A DNA stretch of 64,000 nt, taken from assembly GCF_030248535.1 (NCBI RefSeq), contig NZ_JAHGAJ010000016.1, positions 62,001-126,000 of the forward strand, given 5' to 3'. The stretch comes from Vibrio sp. D404a. GTDB lineage: Bacteria > Pseudomonadota > Gammaproteobacteria > Enterobacterales > Vibrionaceae. The notes beneath the pieces are model-generated. The model worked only from the letters and a program-made list of their open reading frames with translations, did no database searches and was not told the origin of the DNA. The position numbers and the translations under genes are program-made. Positions 36,178 to 47,744 of the stretch are shown piece after piece (positions within the stretch are counted from its first letter, which is position 1; every line of letters begins with the position of its first letter).

Positions 36178-36907
36178 AGGCCATTAGCATCGACATCACA
36201 ATAACCAAAGGGCGAATCCACTTTTGTCCTTTGGTGACCACTACCTTCGCGCCCAACTGTGCGCCAATAAAGCCACCGACAGCCATCACCAAGCCAAGCT
36301 CCCAGATTGGTAGACCCGCGATAATGAAGAAGATCAGTGCGGCAATATTCGATGTAAAGTTCAGGACCTTGGTACGTGCGGTTGCATCGACCAAAGAGAA
36401 GTGACCAATTGCAACAAAGCAGACGGTGAAGATAGAGCCGGTACCCGGCCCAAAGAAGCCATCATAAAAACCGACACCACCACCGATACACAGTGCAAAC
36501 ATCGCTTCCGATAAACGTTGTTTCCCATCCGTAGTTTTAGTGGAAGGAGCCAACAAAAAGTAGAGAGAGATAGCGATCAGTAACAGTGGGATCAAGCTAG
36601 TGAGCAAACTGGCATCGATATATTGAACCAGTTCAGCACCAATCGCAGAGCCAATAAAGGTGCACAGTATCGCGAAGCGCATCTCTTTGATGCTCACAAT
36701 ACCATTACGCACAAAATACCAACTTGCTGAGAAGCTACCAAAAGAGCTTTGGAGTTTATTGGTTGCAAGTGCTTGTGTTGGTGGCACTCCTGCCGCGAGT
36801 AAGGCTGGTAGAGTCAGTAATCCACCACCACCAGCCATGGCATCAATAAAGCCTGCAGCGGTCGCTACAAAGAAAAGTATGGCTAGAATTTCAATGGTGA
36901 TGTCCAT
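36128..36907 (-). CDS. TSUP (TauE/SafE/YfcA) family membrane transporter
   Basis: The 259-residue protein has about eight hydrophobic segments and the two TSUP repeats: AAGFIDAMAGGGGLLTLPALL...ALATNKLQSS near the N-terminus and GGGVGFYDGFFGPGTGSIF...TKVLNFTSNIAALIFF in the middle. TSUP proteins export sulfite, sulfonates or other organic anions; YfcA-like members have unknown substrates. AAGGAG precedes the ATG at 36907 by 9 bases. The gene ends 50 bp inside the convergent LysR gene. That regulator is a plausible but unproven controller. Confidence 0.9.
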   Translation of the reverse strand: MDITIEILAILFFVATAAGFIDAMAGGGGLLTLPALLAAGVPPTQALATNKLQSSFGSFSASWYFVRNGIVSIKEMRFAILCTFIGSAIGAELVQYIDASLLTSLIPLLLIAISLYFLLAPSTKTTDGKQRLSEAMFALCIGGGVGFYDGFFGPGTGSIFTVCFVAIGHFSLVDATARTKVLNFTSNIAALIFFIIAGLPIWELGLVMAVGGFIGAQLGAKVVVTKGQKWIRPLVIVMSMLMASKLLWEQHQQWILSVF

Positions 36908-37028
36908 GTCATGTCACTCCTTAACGACGAGAACACAAATTACCACTGAAATAAAAATGAAAACAACGAAACACAAGACAGTGACCTATTCCACTTTTTC
37001 ATGATTAGTTTCACAATGCACCTGACAT

Positions 37029-37057
37029 AAAAAAGGCCGCTCTATTGAGCGGCCTTT
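37029..37057 (-). terminator. Terminator of carAB
   Basis: AAAGGCCGCTC and GAGCGGCCTTT pair around TATT. On the minus strand the T run (complement of 37029-37034) follows the stem, 26 bp after the carB stop. Confidence 0.92.
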
Positions 37058-37082
37058 GGCATTTATATCCGTTTAACAGTGA

Positions 37083-40000
37083 TTATGCTTCAGCAGCTTT
37101 AACCTGAGCGTGTAGCTCTTGAACTGAAGTTACTGTTGTTTTCGCGTCAGCTGTGTGAGCCATACACGTTGCGAACGCTGCGTTTAGCGTTGTTGTGTAG
37201 TTCACTTTCTCAGCAAGTGCGCCACGACGAAGTACTTTAGAGTCTTCAATCGCTTGACGGCCAGCTGCTGTGTTCACTATGTAGGTGTACTCATTGTTCT
37301 TGATGCGGTCAAGAATGTGAGGACGACCTTCGTGTACCTTGTTAACTAGACGTGGATTAATGCCCGCTTCGCCAAGGATAACCGCTGTGCCGTGTGTTGC
37401 ATCTAGTTGGTAGCCAAGCTTTGATAGCTTAGATGCTAGGTCTACAACACGCTCTTTGTCGCCTTCGCGAACAGAAAGAAGTGCACGGCCGCCTTCTGGG
37501 TAGATGTTGCCACAACCCAATTCAGCTTTAGCGTAAGCTTCTGCAAACGTTGCACCAACACCCATAACTTCACCAGTAGAGCGCATTTCTGGGCCTAATA
37601 GTGGGTCAACACCAGGGAATTTGTTGAACGGAAGTACCACTTCTTTCACTGAGTAGTAAGGTGGGATGATTTCTTTGGTAAAGCCTTGAGCTTCAAGTGA
37701 TTGACCCGCCATTACACGTGCTGCAATCTTAGCGATTGGTGCACCTGTTGCTTTAGATACGAACGGTACCGTACGCGCTGCACGAGGGTTCACCTCGATT
37801 AGGTATACTTGGTTGTTCTTAACCGCAAACTGCGTGTTCATTAGACCACGAACACCCAATTCGAATGCTAGCTTTTCAACTTGCTCACGCATTACGTCTT
37901 GGATTTCTTGGCTTAGCGTGTATGCAGGAAGAGAACATGCTGAGTCACCAGAGTGAACACCCGCTTGTTCGATGTGCTCCATGATACCGCCAATCACTAC
38001 GCGCTCACCGTCGCAGATAGCATCGATATCGACTTCAACTGCGTCATCTAAGAAGCTATCAAGAAGAACTGGAGATTCGTTCGATACGCTTACCGCTTCG
38101 TTGAAGTAGCGACGTAGGTCTTGCTCGTCGTATACGATTTCCATCGCACGACCACCAAGTACGTAAGAAGGACGTACAACCAATGGGTAGCCGATTTCAC
38201 GAGATTTCTCTACCGCTTGTTCCATTGTTGTTACTGTCGCGTTCTCTGGCTGTAGTAGGCCTAGACGGTCAACGGCAACTTGGAAACGCTCACGGTCTTC
38301 TGCACGGTCGATTGCATCTGGGCTAGTACCAATGATTGGCACGCCAGCCGCTTCAAGAGCACGAGCCAGTTTCAGTGGCGTTTGGCCACCGTACTGAACG
38401 ATAACGCCTTTTGGCTTCTCAACGCGAGCAATTGCTAGTACGTCTTCCAGAGTTACTGGTTCGAAGTACAGACGGTCAGATGTGTCGTAGTCTGTAGAAA
38501 CTGTCTCAGGGTTACAGTTAACCATGATAGTTTCGTAACCATCTTCACGTAGTGCTAGAGATGCGTGTACACAACAGTAGTCAAATTCGATACCTTGGCC
38601 GATACGGTTTGGACCGCCGCCTAGAATCATGATCTTGTCTTTGTCTGTTGGGTTCGCTTCACACTCTTCATCGTAAGATGAGTACATGTAAGCCGTGTCA
38701 GAAGAGAACTCAGCCGCACACGTATCAACACGCTTGTACACTGGGTGGATGTCGTATTGGTCACGTAGACGACGGATTTCGCTTTCAGACACACCTAGAA
38801 TCTTAGATAGGCGAGCATCAGCAAAACCTTTACGTTTCAGCTTGTTCAGTTCGTCTTTATTCAGACCAGCAAAGCCTTTCGCTTTAAGCTCTTGCTCAAG
38901 CTTAACGATGTCTTCGATTTGAACTAGGAACCAACGGTCGATTTGCGTTAGGTTGAATACGCCATCTACAGACATACCCGCACGGAATGCATCCGCGATG
39001 TACCAAATTCGCTCTGCGCCCGCTTCTTTTAGTTCGTGACGAATTGTTGTTAGTGCGTCTGGCGCATCTAGGTCAACCATTTCGTCAAAGCCAGTCGCGC
39101 CAACTTCTAGGCCGCGAAGTGCTTTTTGTAGCGATTCTTGTTGGTTACGGCCGATAGCCATAACTTCACCAACAGACTTCATTTGCGTCGTTAGACGGTC
39201 GTTAGCACCTGCAAATTTCTCGAAGTTAAAACGAGGAATCTTAGTTACTACGTAGTCGATTGTTGGTTCGAATGATGCTGGTGTTGCGCCACCCGTGATG
39301 TCATTTTGCAGTTCATCTAATGTGTAACCCACAGCCAGTTTCGCTGCAATTTTAGCGATTGGGAAACCTGTCGCTTTAGAGGCTAGAGCAGAAGAACGAG
39401 ATACACGTGGGTTCATCTCGATGATAACCATACGGCCATCTTTCGGGTTGATACCAAACTGTACGTTTGAGCCACCTGTTTCAACACCAATCTCACGCAG
39501 TACCGCTAGAGATGCGTTACGCATCAGTTGGTATTCTTTGTCTGTTAGAGTCTGTGCTGGTGCAACTGTGATTGAGTCACCCGTGTGGATACCCATTGGG
39601 TCGAAGTTTTCAATCGCACATACGATGATACAGTTGTCCGCTTTGTCACGAACCACTTCCATCTCGTACTCTTTCCAACCGATTAGAGATTCATCGATTA
39701 GAAGTTCGTTTGTTGGAGAAAGGTCCAGACCACGACGACAGATCTCTTCGAACTCTTCTTTGTTGTATGCGATACCACCGCCAGTACCACCCATAGTGAA
39801 TGATGGACGGATGATACAAGGGAAGCCAACCATATCTAGAACAGCGTAAGCTTCTTCCATGGTTTTCGCAGTGTCTGCACGTGGACACTCTAGGCCGATA
39901 GACTTCATCGCCTTATCGAAACGAGAACGGTCTTCTGCTTTATCGATAGCGTCAGCCGTTGCACCAATCATCTCTACACCGAACTCTTCAAGAACGCCGT

Positions 40001-40313
40001 GCTTCTCAAGATCTAGTGCACAGTTAAGAGCCGTTTGACCACCCATTGTAGGTAGAACTGCGTCTGGCTTCTCTTTCGCAATGATGTTGCGAACAACTTC
40101 CCATTGGATTGGCTCGATGTAAGTTGCATCAGCCATATCTGGGTCAGTCATGATGGTCGCTGGGTTCGAGTTTACTAGAATAACTCGGTAACCTTCTTCG
40201 CGAAGCGCTTTACAAGCTTGAGCACCAGAGTAATCGAACTCACATGCTTGGCCGATAACGATCGGGCCAGCACCTAGAATTAGAATACTTTTAATGTCAG
40301 TACGTTTTGGCAT
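37083..40313 (-). CDS. carB: Carbamoyl-phosphate synthase large subunit
   Basis: CarB builds carbamoyl phosphate from bicarbonate, ammonia (from CarA) and two ATP, for arginine and pyrimidine synthesis. The 1076-residue length matches E. coli (1073). Two homologous ATP-grasp halves are visible, starting [22 protein letters not shown] (residue 9) and [19 protein letters not shown] (about 555). Each has its own ATP-binding RPSF/RPSY segment, and a C-terminal regulatory domain follows (about 935 on). GGAG precedes the ATG. It starts 16 bp after carA and is followed by a terminator. Confidence 0.98.
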   Translation of the reverse strand: MPKRTDIKSILILGAGPIVIGQACEFDYSGAQACKALREEGYRVILVNSNPATIMTDPDMADATYIEPIQWEVVRNIIAKEKPDAVLPTMGGQTALNCALDLEKHGVLEEFGVEMIGATADAIDKAEDRSRFDKAMKSIGLECPRADTAKTMEEAYAVLDMVGFPCIIRPSFTMGGTGGGIAYNKEEFEEICRRGLDLSPTNELLIDESLIGWKEYEMEVVRDKADNCIIVCAIENFDPMGIHTGDSITVAPAQTLTDKEYQLMRNASLAVLREIGVETGGSNVQFGINPKDGRMVIIEMNPRVSRSSALASKATGFPIAKIAAKLAVGYTLDELQNDITGGATPASFEPTIDYVVTKIPRFNFEKFAGANDRLTTQMKSVGEVMAIGRNQQESLQKALRGLEVGATGFDEMVDLDAPDALTTIRHELKEAGAERIWYIADAFRAGMSVDGVFNLTQIDRWFLVQIEDIVKLEQELKAKGFAGLNKDELNKLKRKGFADARLSKILGVSESEIRRLRDQYDIHPVYKRVDTCAAEFSSDTAYMYSSYDEECEANPTDKDKIMILGGGPNRIGQGIEFDYCCVHASLALREDGYETIMVNCNPETVSTDYDTSDRLYFEPVTLEDVLAIARVEKPKGVIVQYGGQTPLKLARALEAAGVPIIGTSPDAIDRAEDRERFQVAVDRLGLLQPENATVTTMEQAVEKSREIGYPLVVRPSYVLGGRAMEIVYDEQDLRRYFNEAVSVSNESPVLLDSFLDDAVEVDIDAICDGERVVIGGIMEHIEQAGVHSGDSACSLPAYTLSQEIQDVMREQVEKLAFELGVRGLMNTQFAVKNNQVYLIEVNPRAARTVPFVSKATGAPIAKIAARVMAGQSLEAQGFTKEIIPPYYSVKEVVLPFNKFPGVDPLLGPEMRSTGEVMGVGATFAEAYAKAELGCGNIYPEGGRALLSVREGDKERVVDLASKLSKLGYQLDATHGTAVILGEAGINPRLVNKVHEGRPHILDRIKNNEYTYIVNTAAGRQAIEDSKVLRRGALAEKVNYTTTLNAAFATCMAHTADAKTTVTSVQELHAQVKAAEA

Positions 40314-40329
40314 TGTCTACTACTCCGAA

Positions 40330-41469
40330 TTACGCTGTGTGCTGTTTAATTAGTTCAATGAAGTGGTCGAAAAGCGGTGCCGCGTCTTCTGGACCTGGGC
40401 TCGCTTCTGGGTGACCTTGGAAGCTAAATGCTGGCTTATCTGTGCGGTGGATACCTTGCAGAGAGCCGTCAAATAATGACTTGTGCGTTGCACGTAGATT
40501 CGCAGGTAGCGTCTCTTCATCAGCAGCAAAGCCGTGGTTTTGTGAAGTAATCATCACAACATCACGATCTAAATCTTTAACTGGGTGGTTTGCACCGTGG
40601 TGACCAAACTTCATCTTCACCGTCTTCGCACCAGATGCTAGCGCTAGGATTTGGTGACCAAGACAAATACCGAAGATTGGTAGGCCTTTATCTAGAAATA
40701 CTTTGGTCGCTTCAATTGCGTAAGTACATGGTTCTGGGTCACCAGGGCCGTTTGATAGGAAAACGCCGTCTGGGTTAAGAGCCAGTACTTCTTCCGCTGA
40801 CGTTTCAGCTGGAACAACCGTTAGGCGGCAGCCGCGGTCAACAAGCATGCGCAGGATGTTGCGTTTTGCACCGAAGTCGTAGGCAACAACGTGATATGGC
40901 AGTTCAGAGTCTGCTTTCGCTTCAGGAAGTCCACCCGTAAGCGTCCACGAACCTTGTTTCCATTGATACGCTTCTTTTGTTGTAACTTCTTTCGCAAGGT
41001 CCATACCTTTCAGGCCAGGGAATTCTTTAGCTTTAGCTAGCGCTAGAGCCTCGTCGATATTGTTGCCTGCAACGATACAACCGTTTTGAGCACCTTTTTC
41101 ACGAAGAATACGCGTCAGTTTACGAGTATCGATATCAGCGATACCAACAACGTTTTGCGACTTTAGGTAATCAGAAAGGGATTGTTCATTACGGAAGTTA
41201 GAAGCGATAAGAGGGAGATCGCGAATCACAAGGCCTTGAGCGTGGATTGAAGAAGATTCTTCGTCTTCGGAATTGGTTCCGGTATTGCCAATGTGAGGGT
41301 AAGTAAGCGTTACAATTTGTTGAGAATAGGAAGGATCAGTGAGGATTTCTTGGTACCCCGTCATCGAGGTATTAAAAACGACTTCACCAACAGCAGAACC
41401 GTCTGCGCCAATGGATTCACCGTGGAATACTGTCCCGTCTTCTAGGACTAGCAATGCTGACTTTTTCAA
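40330..41469 (-). CDS. carA: Carbamoyl-phosphate synthase small (glutaminase) subunit
   Basis: CarA hydrolyses glutamine and channels ammonia to CarB. The 379-residue protein has the N-terminal CarA domain and a class I amidotransferase domain with the nucleophile in [15 protein letters not shown], plus the His/Glu pair in [11 protein letters not shown]. The start is TTG at 41469, with GGAGG five bases upstream and no usable ATG. E. coli carA also starts with UUG, so the rare start appears conserved. A good sigma70 promoter lies about 105 bp upstream. Confidence 0.97.
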   Translation of the reverse strand: MKKSALLVLEDGTVFHGESIGADGSAVGEVVFNTSMTGYQEILTDPSYSQQIVTLTYPHIGNTGTNSEDEESSSIHAQGLVIRDLPLIASNFRNEQSLSDYLKSQNVVGIADIDTRKLTRILREKGAQNGCIVAGNNIDEALALAKAKEFPGLKGMDLAKEVTTKEAYQWKQGSWTLTGGLPEAKADSELPYHVVAYDFGAKRNILRMLVDRGCRLTVVPAETSAEEVLALNPDGVFLSNGPGDPEPCTYAIEATKVFLDKGLPIFGICLGHQILALASGAKTVKMKFGHHGANHPVKDLDRDVVMITSQNHGFAADEETLPANLRATHKSLFDGSLQGIHRTDKPAFSFQGHPEASPGPEDAAPLFDHFIELIKQHTA

Positions 41470-41575
41470 GACAACCTCCAGAAATAAAAATGCATTAAAA
41501 TTGATTTAATTTGCAAATCTACCTTCCTGCAACACCCAAAACTGCGTGTTTATGGAAATTAGACAAATTGGCGGT

Positions 41576-41604
41576 ATTTTAGTGATGCACGTGATATGTG
41601 TCAA
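41576..41604 (-). promoter_or_regulatory. Sigma70 promoter of carAB
   Basis: On the minus strand TTGACA (41604-41599) and TAAAAT (41581-41576) are separated by 17 bp, a near-consensus promoter. The leader to the TTG start is about 100 nt and contains the symmetrical AT-rich stretch TGCATTAAAATTGATTTAA, which loosely resembles an ArgR box. ArgR control is known in E. coli and is only inferred here. Confidence 0.75.
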
Positions 41605-41906
41605 CATTTAACGCAAAAGAAATTAAACATTTGTAGCCACTTGTTCAACTTTCTCCTTTAAAGCTTCAAAAGTACTAGTTTTACAGGGGTAAGGCGGGGA
41701 AATCGTGATTTTTCCAACTTCAAGTGGTCTTTCACTCAAAGTTAGACTGATAGAAATATTGATAAGAAAGCGCAAACGATAAATAAGAAGCGCAAAGACG
41801 CAATAAACACCACTTCAAACAAAAAACACCAACAACAACACAAAAAAAGCACTAAACTATGGTTATTTTTACAGCTTTAGTTCGGTTTAATTATCATTAG
41901 TGTTGG
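41605..41906. other. AT-rich interval upstream of the carAB promoter
   Basis: About 300 bp without a convincing gene. It is A/T-biased with homopurine-like stretches on one strand (AACAACAACACAAAAAAAG), which may mark bent DNA or further upstream promoter elements. E. coli carAB has a second, pyrimidine-regulated promoter in the equivalent place; I cannot identify one here. Confidence 0.4.
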
Positions 41907-41909
41907 CTA

Positions 41910-41939
41910 AATAAACAAAGCGCCGGCAAGTGCCAGCGC
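41910..41939 (-). terminator. Terminator of dapB
   Basis: On the minus strand GCGCTGGC and GCCGGCGC pair (one G-T) around a 4-base loop, followed by TTTGTTTATTT. It begins 12 bp after the dapB stop. Confidence 0.8.
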
Positions 41940-41951
41940 ATAATTATCTAT

Positions 41952-42830
<879 letters not shown>

Positions 42831-42853
42831 TTAAACTAACAACAATCTCAGAC

Positions 42854-43264
42854 TCAGGCTAGCGTTTCAGAAAACTCTTTTACTACACGTTGTAAAATCG
42901 GCACGTTGGCCTCTGGGAATTCGTAGTTTGGCAATGATTCAATGGCGACCCATTGCCCTTGCTGCCCCTCTTTACCGAAAGGTTCTTGCTCAAAAGCGGT
43001 GACGCAGATGAAATCAAACTTCAGAGACTTTTCTGGGTAGTCGAACTCTAGGTGTTCAAACAGGCTCTGCTCTGTCACTGCAATGCCGATCTCTTCATCA
43101 AGCTCACGAGCCATTGCTGCTTCAATAGTCTCTCCCTCTTCAACCTTGCCACCAGGAAACTCCCAAAAGCCGCCTTTATGTTTATCACTCGGGCGCTTGG
43201 TAATGAAGATTTGCGACTTATCTTGATTGAAGATGATTCCCGCTACGATATGGATTCTTTTCAT
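42854..43264 (-). CDS. mutT: 8-oxo-dGTP diphosphatase MutT
   Basis: MutT cleans 8-oxo-dGTP from the nucleotide pool and so prevents A:T to C:G mutations. The 136-residue protein has a perfect Nudix box, GGKVEEGETIEAAMARELDEEIGI (G-x5-E-x7-REL-x-EE-x-G). It follows with FDFICVTAFEQEP and a C-terminal WVAIESLPNYEFPEANVPIL as in MutT. The frame is open to 43306, but the ATG at 43264 with AAGGA upstream gives the normal N-terminus MKRIHIVAGII. It lies downstream of secA as in E. coli, but separated by a terminator and repeats, so it probably has its own promoter. Confidence 0.95.
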   Translation of the reverse strand: MKRIHIVAGIIFNQDKSQIFITKRPSDKHKGGFWEFPGGKVEEGETIEAAMARELDEEIGIAVTEQSLFEHLEFDYPEKSLKFDFICVTAFEQEPFGKEGQQGQWVAIESLPNYEFPEANVPILQRVVKEFSETLA

Positions 43265-43293
43265 TGATGGTGTTCCTTCTGTTACCGCTATAG

Positions 43294-43346
43294 CCAACTC
43301 AACCATGAATTACGTCATCCTCAAGAAGGAGGAACGACTGAGTTGG
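43294..43346. repeat. Inverted repeat between mutT and secA
   Basis: CCAACTCA and TGAGTTGG are perfect inverted copies 37 bp apart, with an inner TCCTC/GAGGA pair. Together with the adjacent repeat it resembles the dispersed palindromic intergenic elements of vibrios. Confidence 0.5.
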
Positions 43347-43387
43347 GGATCTAACACGACATCGTTAAGCCGAATAACCAAGCAAGA

Positions 43388-43422
43388 TTCCCTACTACGC
43401 TCGTTCCTCGCTATAGGGAATG
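43388..43422. repeat. REP-like palindromic element
   Basis: ATTCCCTA and TAGGGAAT flank CTACGCTCGTTCCTCGCTA-like sequence. I recall near-identical units scattered between genes in Vibrio genomes. TGACGATTGAGTTG next to it partly repeats the neighbouring inverted repeat. Confidence 0.55.
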
Positions 43423-43468
43423 ACGATTGAGTTGCCACTCAAAGGGCTTAACGACTAAATTCACATAC

Positions 43469-43492
43469 AAAAAGAGCCGCCTAAGCGACTCT
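43469..43492 (-). terminator. Terminator downstream of secA
   Basis: On the minus strand AGAGTCGC and GCGGCTCT pair (one G-T) around TTAG, followed by TTTTT. It lies about 135 bp after the secA stop, beyond the ERIC-like repeat. Confidence 0.8.
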
Positions 43493-43510
43493 TTATATTC
43501 TATTTTTCAG

Positions 43511-43624
43511 TTTTTCTGAAGCTAAGCTGTAGTGCTTGAGAGCAAGGCGGTGGCACGGAGCTTACGATAGTAAGTGAGTACCACCAACGCGGCTATCAGG
43601 CGCTACGGCGACGATTCATAGAAA
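43511..43624. repeat. ERIC-like imperfect palindrome in the secA 3' untranslated region
   Basis: About 114 bp form one long imperfect inverted repeat centred near 43568. The left arm CTGTAGTGCTTGAGAGC matches the reverse complement of GGCTATCAGGCGCTACGG at most positions, and the arms extend outward. The core GGAGCTTACGATAGTAAGTG closely resembles the ERIC core (GGAGCTTACATAAGTAAGTG). ERIC elements are known in vibrios. It starts 2 bp after the secA stop codon and would fold into a long RNA hairpin. Confidence 0.75.
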
Positions 43625-43625
43625 C

Positions 43626-46352
43626 TTAGTTGATTTTACCGTGACACTGCTTGTACTTTTTACCACTACCACATGGGCATGGCTCATTACGGCCAACTTT
43701 ACGCTCATCACGTACAACTGTCTGAGGAGCATCCGCTTCTGCTTCATCATCACCCAATTGGTTTTCAGCTGTTGCGTGTTGTGCTTGTGCACGACGTGCT
43801 GCTTCTTCCGCTTGAGCTTGACGCTGCGCTTCCATCTTCTCAACTTCTTCTTGCTGTTGAACTCGAACTTTAGACAGAATCGTAATTACGTCAGATTTCA
43901 GTACTTGCAGTAGACCTTCAAACAGCTCAAACGACTCGCGCTTGTACTCTTGTTTCGGGTTCTTCTGAGCGTAGCCACGTAGGTGGATACCTTGACGAAG
44001 GTGATCCATTGCCGCCAAGTGCTCTTTCCATAGACCATCAAGTGTTTGTAGCATTACAGACTTCTCGAAGTTACGTAGCACTTGTGCGCCAACCACTTCT
44101 TCTTTCTGCTTGTACTCATCAACCGCTAGACCAAGGATACGCTCACGTAGTGCTTCTTCGTAAAGCTTGTCGTCTTCGTCCAACCAACCTTGAATATCAA
44201 AGTCTAGATCGAAGTCGTTCTTCAGGCGATCTTGTAGGCCAGCGATGTCCCACATATCTTCTAGAGATTGTGGTGGGATGTACTCATCGATCACAGACGT
44301 GAACACGTCTTCACGGTTATGTTCGATCATCTCGCTGATGTCGTCAGAGCTCATTAGCTCATCACGCAGTTCGTAAACCACTTTACGTTGATCGTTCGCT
44401 ACATCATCGTATTCTAGAAGCTGTTTACGGATATCGAAGTTACGGCCTTCAACTTTACGCTGTGCTTTTTCGATAGAACGAGACAGCATCTTAGATTCGA
44501 TTGCTTCGCCTTCATCCATACCGCTCTGGATAAGACCAGCCATACGATCAGATGTGAAGATACGCAGTAGCGAGTCTTCCATTGATAGGTAGAAACGAGA
44601 TGAACCTGCATCACCTTGACGACCAGAACGACCACGTAACTGGTTATCGATACGACGAGATTCGTGACGCTCAGTACCAATGATGTGTAGACCACCAGAC
44701 TCAAGTACTTTGTCGTGAACCACTTTCCAATCCGCTTTGATCTTGTCGATCTGCTCTTGAGTTGGATTTTGTAGTTTCTCAACTTCTGCCTGCCAGCTAC
44801 CACCTAGCACGATATCGGTACCACGACCGGCCATGTTAGTTGCGATAGTAACAGCGCCCGGTGTACCTGCTTGCGCTACGATTTCCGCTTCTTTCTCGTG
44901 GAATTTCGCGTTCAATACGTTGTGCTTGATCTTCGCTTTTTTCAGTGCGTTAGACAGTAGCTCAGATTTCTCAATTGAAACCGTACCAACTAGTGATGGT
45001 TGACCTGCCGCTACGCGCTCTTTAATGTCTTCAATGATCGCGTTGAACTTGTCTGCCTCAGTACGATAAACCACATCTGGCATGTCGTTACGAACCATAG
45101 GCTTGTTGGTTGGGATAACCACAGTTTCTAAGCCATAGATCGATTGGAATTCGAATGCTTCTGTATCCGCTGTACCTGTCATACCTGACAGTTTTTCGTA
45201 TAGACGGAAGAAGTTTTGGAAAGTGATCGAAGCCAGCGTTTGGTTTTCGTTCTGTATCTTAACGCCTTCTTTCGCTTCCACAGCTTGGTGCAAGCCTTCA
45301 GACCAGCGACGACCTGGCATTGTACGACCAGTGTGCTCATCAACGATAACCACTTCGCCTTCTTCAGTAACGATGTAGTCGACGTTCTTCTCGAATAGTA
45401 CGTGTGCACGCAATGCTGCATTAACGTGGTGCAGTAGGCTGATATTGGTTGGAGAGTAAAGCGTATCGCCCTCTTCCATCAGGCCGTTTTTCACCATTAG
45501 CTCTTCAACAAACTCTTGACCGTTTTCAGTCAGGTGAACCTGTTTCGATTTCTCGTCCATGGTGTAGTGACCTTCACCACGGTACTCTTCTGAATCTTCT
45601 TTGTCTTGAAGTTCAAGATGAGGGATCAGCGTATTGATACGAGTGTAAAGATCTGAGCTATCTTCAGCAGGGCCAGAGATAATAAGAGGAGTACGAGCTT
45701 CATCGATTAGGATTGAGTCCACCTCATCGACAACCGCGAAGAAACGTTCGCGTTGCACACGGTCTTCAGCACGGAAAGCCATGTTGTCACGTAGGTAGTC
45801 AAAACCGAATTCGTTGTTTGTTCCGTAAAGGATATCGGCTTGGTATGCGGCTTTTTTCTCAGGCGGAGCCATGTTTGGTACGTTCACACCAACACTCATG
45901 CCTAGGAATTCAAACAGTGGACGGTTTGTCTCAGCATCACGCTTAGCTAGGTAGTCATTCACGGTTACGACGTGAACACCCTTGCTTGGTAGGGCATTAA
46001 GATAAGCAGGTAGCGTCGCTGTCAGCGTTTTACCTTCACCAGTACGCATCTCTGCAATTTGACCAGCGTTTAGAACCATACCACCAATCAGCTGTACATC
46101 GAAGTGACGCATGCCGTACACACGCTTAGACGCTTCACGTACTGTTGCGAATGCTTCTGGTAGAAGTTGGTCTAGTGTTTCACCTTTATCTAAGCGCTCA
46201 CGGAACTCAACAGTCTTTGCTTTTAGCTCTTCATCAGACAGGGCTTCGAACGTTGGTTCGTAGTTATTAATTTCTTTTACAATTTTTCTAAGGCGGCGCA
46301 GTGTTCTGTCATTGCGACTGCCAATTACCTTTGTCAGCAGCTTAGTAATCAT
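43626..46352 (-). CDS. secA: Protein translocase ATPase SecA
   Basis: SecA drives preproteins through SecYEG. The 908-residue protein (E. coli 901) shows Walker [14 protein letters not shown] (near residue 105), the DEAD-type Walker [18 protein letters not shown], the helicase motifs [13 protein letters not shown] and GRSGRQGD, and the C-terminal SecB- and lipid-binding zinc motif [14 protein letters not shown]. The linker before the zinc motif is rich in Gln and Ala. The ATG at 46352 gives the normal MITKLLTK start; the ribosome site is weak. No secM-like arrest peptide gene is evident between lpxC and secA. An ERIC-like element immediately follows the stop. Confidence 0.98.
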   Translation of the reverse strand: MITKLLTKVIGSRNDRTLRRLRKIVKEINNYEPTFEALSDEELKAKTVEFRERLDKGETLDQLLPEAFATVREASKRVYGMRHFDVQLIGGMVLNAGQIAEMRTGEGKTLTATLPAYLNALPSKGVHVVTVNDYLAKRDAETNRPLFEFLGMSVGVNVPNMAPPEKKAAYQADILYGTNNEFGFDYLRDNMAFRAEDRVQRERFFAVVDEVDSILIDEARTPLIISGPAEDSSDLYTRINTLIPHLELQDKEDSEEYRGEGHYTMDEKSKQVHLTENGQEFVEELMVKNGLMEEGDTLYSPTNISLLHHVNAALRAHVLFEKNVDYIVTEEGEVVIVDEHTGRTMPGRRWSEGLHQAVEAKEGVKIQNENQTLASITFQNFFRLYEKLSGMTGTADTEAFEFQSIYGLETVVIPTNKPMVRNDMPDVVYRTEADKFNAIIEDIKERVAAGQPSLVGTVSIEKSELLSNALKKAKIKHNVLNAKFHEKEAEIVAQAGTPGAVTIATNMAGRGTDIVLGGSWQAEVEKLQNPTQEQIDKIKADWKVVHDKVLESGGLHIIGTERHESRRIDNQLRGRSGRQGDAGSSRFYLSMEDSLLRIFTSDRMAGLIQSGMDEGEAIESKMLSRSIEKAQRKVEGRNFDIRKQLLEYDDVANDQRKVVYELRDELMSSDDISEMIEHNREDVFTSVIDEYIPPQSLEDMWDIAGLQDRLKNDFDLDFDIQGWLDEDDKLYEEALRERILGLAVDEYKQKEEVVGAQVLRNFEKSVMLQTLDGLWKEHLAAMDHLRQGIHLRGYAQKNPKQEYKRESFELFEGLLQVLKSDVITILSKVRVQQQEEVEKMEAQRQAQAEEAARRAQAQHATAENQLGDDEAEADAPQTVVRDERKVGRNEPCPCGSGKKYKQCHGKIN

Positions 46353-46683
46353 GTGCTTGGAATCTCTTCGTTCTCAGATCGTCCGCGATCTATTTTAAAT
46401 GCCGTCAGTCTCTACCAGTTGTGAACTAGTGTTAGTTACGAACCAAGGATACTGAGATAAATCTAGTACCTCTGATATTGTGTTGGAGAGTAGAGTTTTC
46501 AAGGCTTGAGTTAAAATTATTGGCATCTAGTGTAAGTAATTTTCACCTCAACGACCATTTATGAGGTCATTTGTTTGATGTGGTTTGAACTTTTATTACC
46601 AATTGCCGATGGAATAAACAACCTCAAGGCTAGCCTAACGCTTATTCCAATGCTTTATCGCACTTTAGCTTTATTACAGATAC
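46353..46683. other. Intergenic region upstream of secA
   Basis: About 330 bp between the lpxC terminator and secA. It presumably carries the secA promoter. The longest minus-strand ORF starting with ATG here is 43 codons (46534-46403) with no ribosome site. It has no signal peptide and no FXXXXWIXXXXGIRAGP-type arrest motif, so I do not call a secM. Confidence 0.45.
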
Positions 46684-46712
46684 AAAAAAACCAGGCGCAT
46701 TGCCTGGTTTTT
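46684..46712 (-). terminator. Terminator of lpxC (bidirectional shape)
   Basis: CCAGGC and GCCTGG pair around GCATT with A and T runs extending the stem on both sides. On the minus strand seven T follow, 20 bp after the lpxC stop. It marks the end of the dcw-lpxC run and separates secA. Confidence 0.92.
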
Positions 46713-46731
46713 AAAATCTTTGATTGCAGTT

Positions 46732-47649
46732 TTATGCTAAAACCATTCCTGGTTCTGCAAAGGCAACTGGTGAGCCTGCTTCTTCTTCGAATGTTGCCCA
46801 TTCCCAAGCTTCTGCATCAGCAAGAACTGCACGTAGAAGTTGGTTGTTTAGGCCGTGACCCGATTTGTATGCACGGAACTCACCAATGATAGCGTGTCCA
46901 CACATGTAAAGGTCACCAATCGCATCCAGCACTTTGTGAGTAACAAACTCGTTATCAAAACGAAGACCTTCTTCGTTAAGAATACGGTACTCATCAAGCA
47001 CGATAGCGTTATCAAAGCTACCACCTAGAACTAGGTTCTGAGATTGTAGGTATTCGATGTCACGCATGAAGCCGAAAGTACGAGCGCGAGAAATCTCTTT
47101 AACAAAACCTTGTGAAGAGAAGTCAAACAGAAGACGCTGCTCATCAGCTTCAATCGCTGGGTGGTTGAAGTCGATCTCGAAGTCCATACGGAAGCCGTTG
47201 AATGGTACAAACTCTGCCCACTTATCACCGTCTTCAAAGCGTACTGGCTTTTTGATACGAATAAAACGCTTCGCTGCATTTTGAGTTTCCACACCAGCTT
47301 GCTGGATTAGATACACAAACGGGCTTGAACTGCCGTCCATGATTGGAATCTCAGGAGCATCTACTTCAACAATGATGTTGTCGATACCCATACCTGCTAA
47401 TGCTGCATTCAAGTGTTCAACCGTTGAAATACGCACACCTGCATCGTTTACAAGCGCTGTACACAACATAGTGTCACGAACTGATGCTGGATCAGCTGGG
47501 AAATCTACAGGAGGGTTTACATCGGTACGACGGTATACAATGCCTGTATTTGCAGCTGCCGGGCGAAGAGTAAGTGTGACTTTACGACCAGAGTGGAGAC
47601 CCACACCAGTTGTTTTCACAATTTCTTTCAGAGTACGTTGTCTGATCAT
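46732..47649 (-). CDS. lpxC: UDP-3-O-acyl-N-acetylglucosamine deacetylase
   Basis: LpxC is the zinc enzyme that commits UDP-GlcNAc to lipid A synthesis. The 305-residue length equals E. coli LpxC. The start [18 protein letters not shown], the zinc-ligand motif [12 protein letters not shown] (His near 79), and [14 protein letters not shown] with the second zinc His/Asp pair are all present. In E. coli its level is set by FtsH, which recognises the C-terminal tail. The tail here ([20 protein letters not shown]) ends like the E. coli one in hydrophobic residues, so similar control is plausible. Confidence 0.97.
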   Translation of the reverse strand: MIRQRTLKEIVKTTGVGLHSGRKVTLTLRPAAANTGIVYRRTDVNPPVDFPADPASVRDTMLCTALVNDAGVRISTVEHLNAALAGMGIDNIIVEVDAPEIPIMDGSSSPFVYLIQQAGVETQNAAKRFIRIKKPVRFEDGDKWAEFVPFNGFRMDFEIDFNHPAIEADEQRLLFDFSSQGFVKEISRARTFGFMRDIEYLQSQNLVLGGSFDNAIVLDEYRILNEEGLRFDNEFVTHKVLDAIGDLYMCGHAIIGEFRAYKSGHGLNNQLLRAVLADAEAWEWATFEEEAGSPVAFAEPGMVLA

Positions 47650-47744
47650 CTGCCTGCCTCTTATCAGTGCTACAAATCACGGCCAGTATTTACCGACCGC
47701 GAATTTTACCACTAAATTGACTATAGTCAAATATTGGTTGTTTG

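Noticed and set aside
41470..41510. ArgR box pair in the carAB leader
   Set aside because: The AT-rich stretch TGCATTAAAATTGATTTAA matches the ARG box at only about two thirds of positions; too weak to list as a site.
41623..41814. Minus-strand open frame of about 60 codons upstream of carAB with a protein-like composition (SERPLEVGKITISPPYPCK...)
   Set aside because: No ATG or GTG near its beginning, only TTG codons without ribosome sites, and it runs to just before the carAB promoter. It could be tested by conservation but is not supported as a gene.
43641..43913. Plus-strand ORFs within secA, ftsZ, thrA and other long genes
   Set aside because: They are shadows of well-supported coding regions on the opposite strand.
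46403..46534. 43-codon minus-strand ORF before secA as a secM-like monitor
   Set aside because: No ribosome site, no signal peptide and no recognisable arrest motif.
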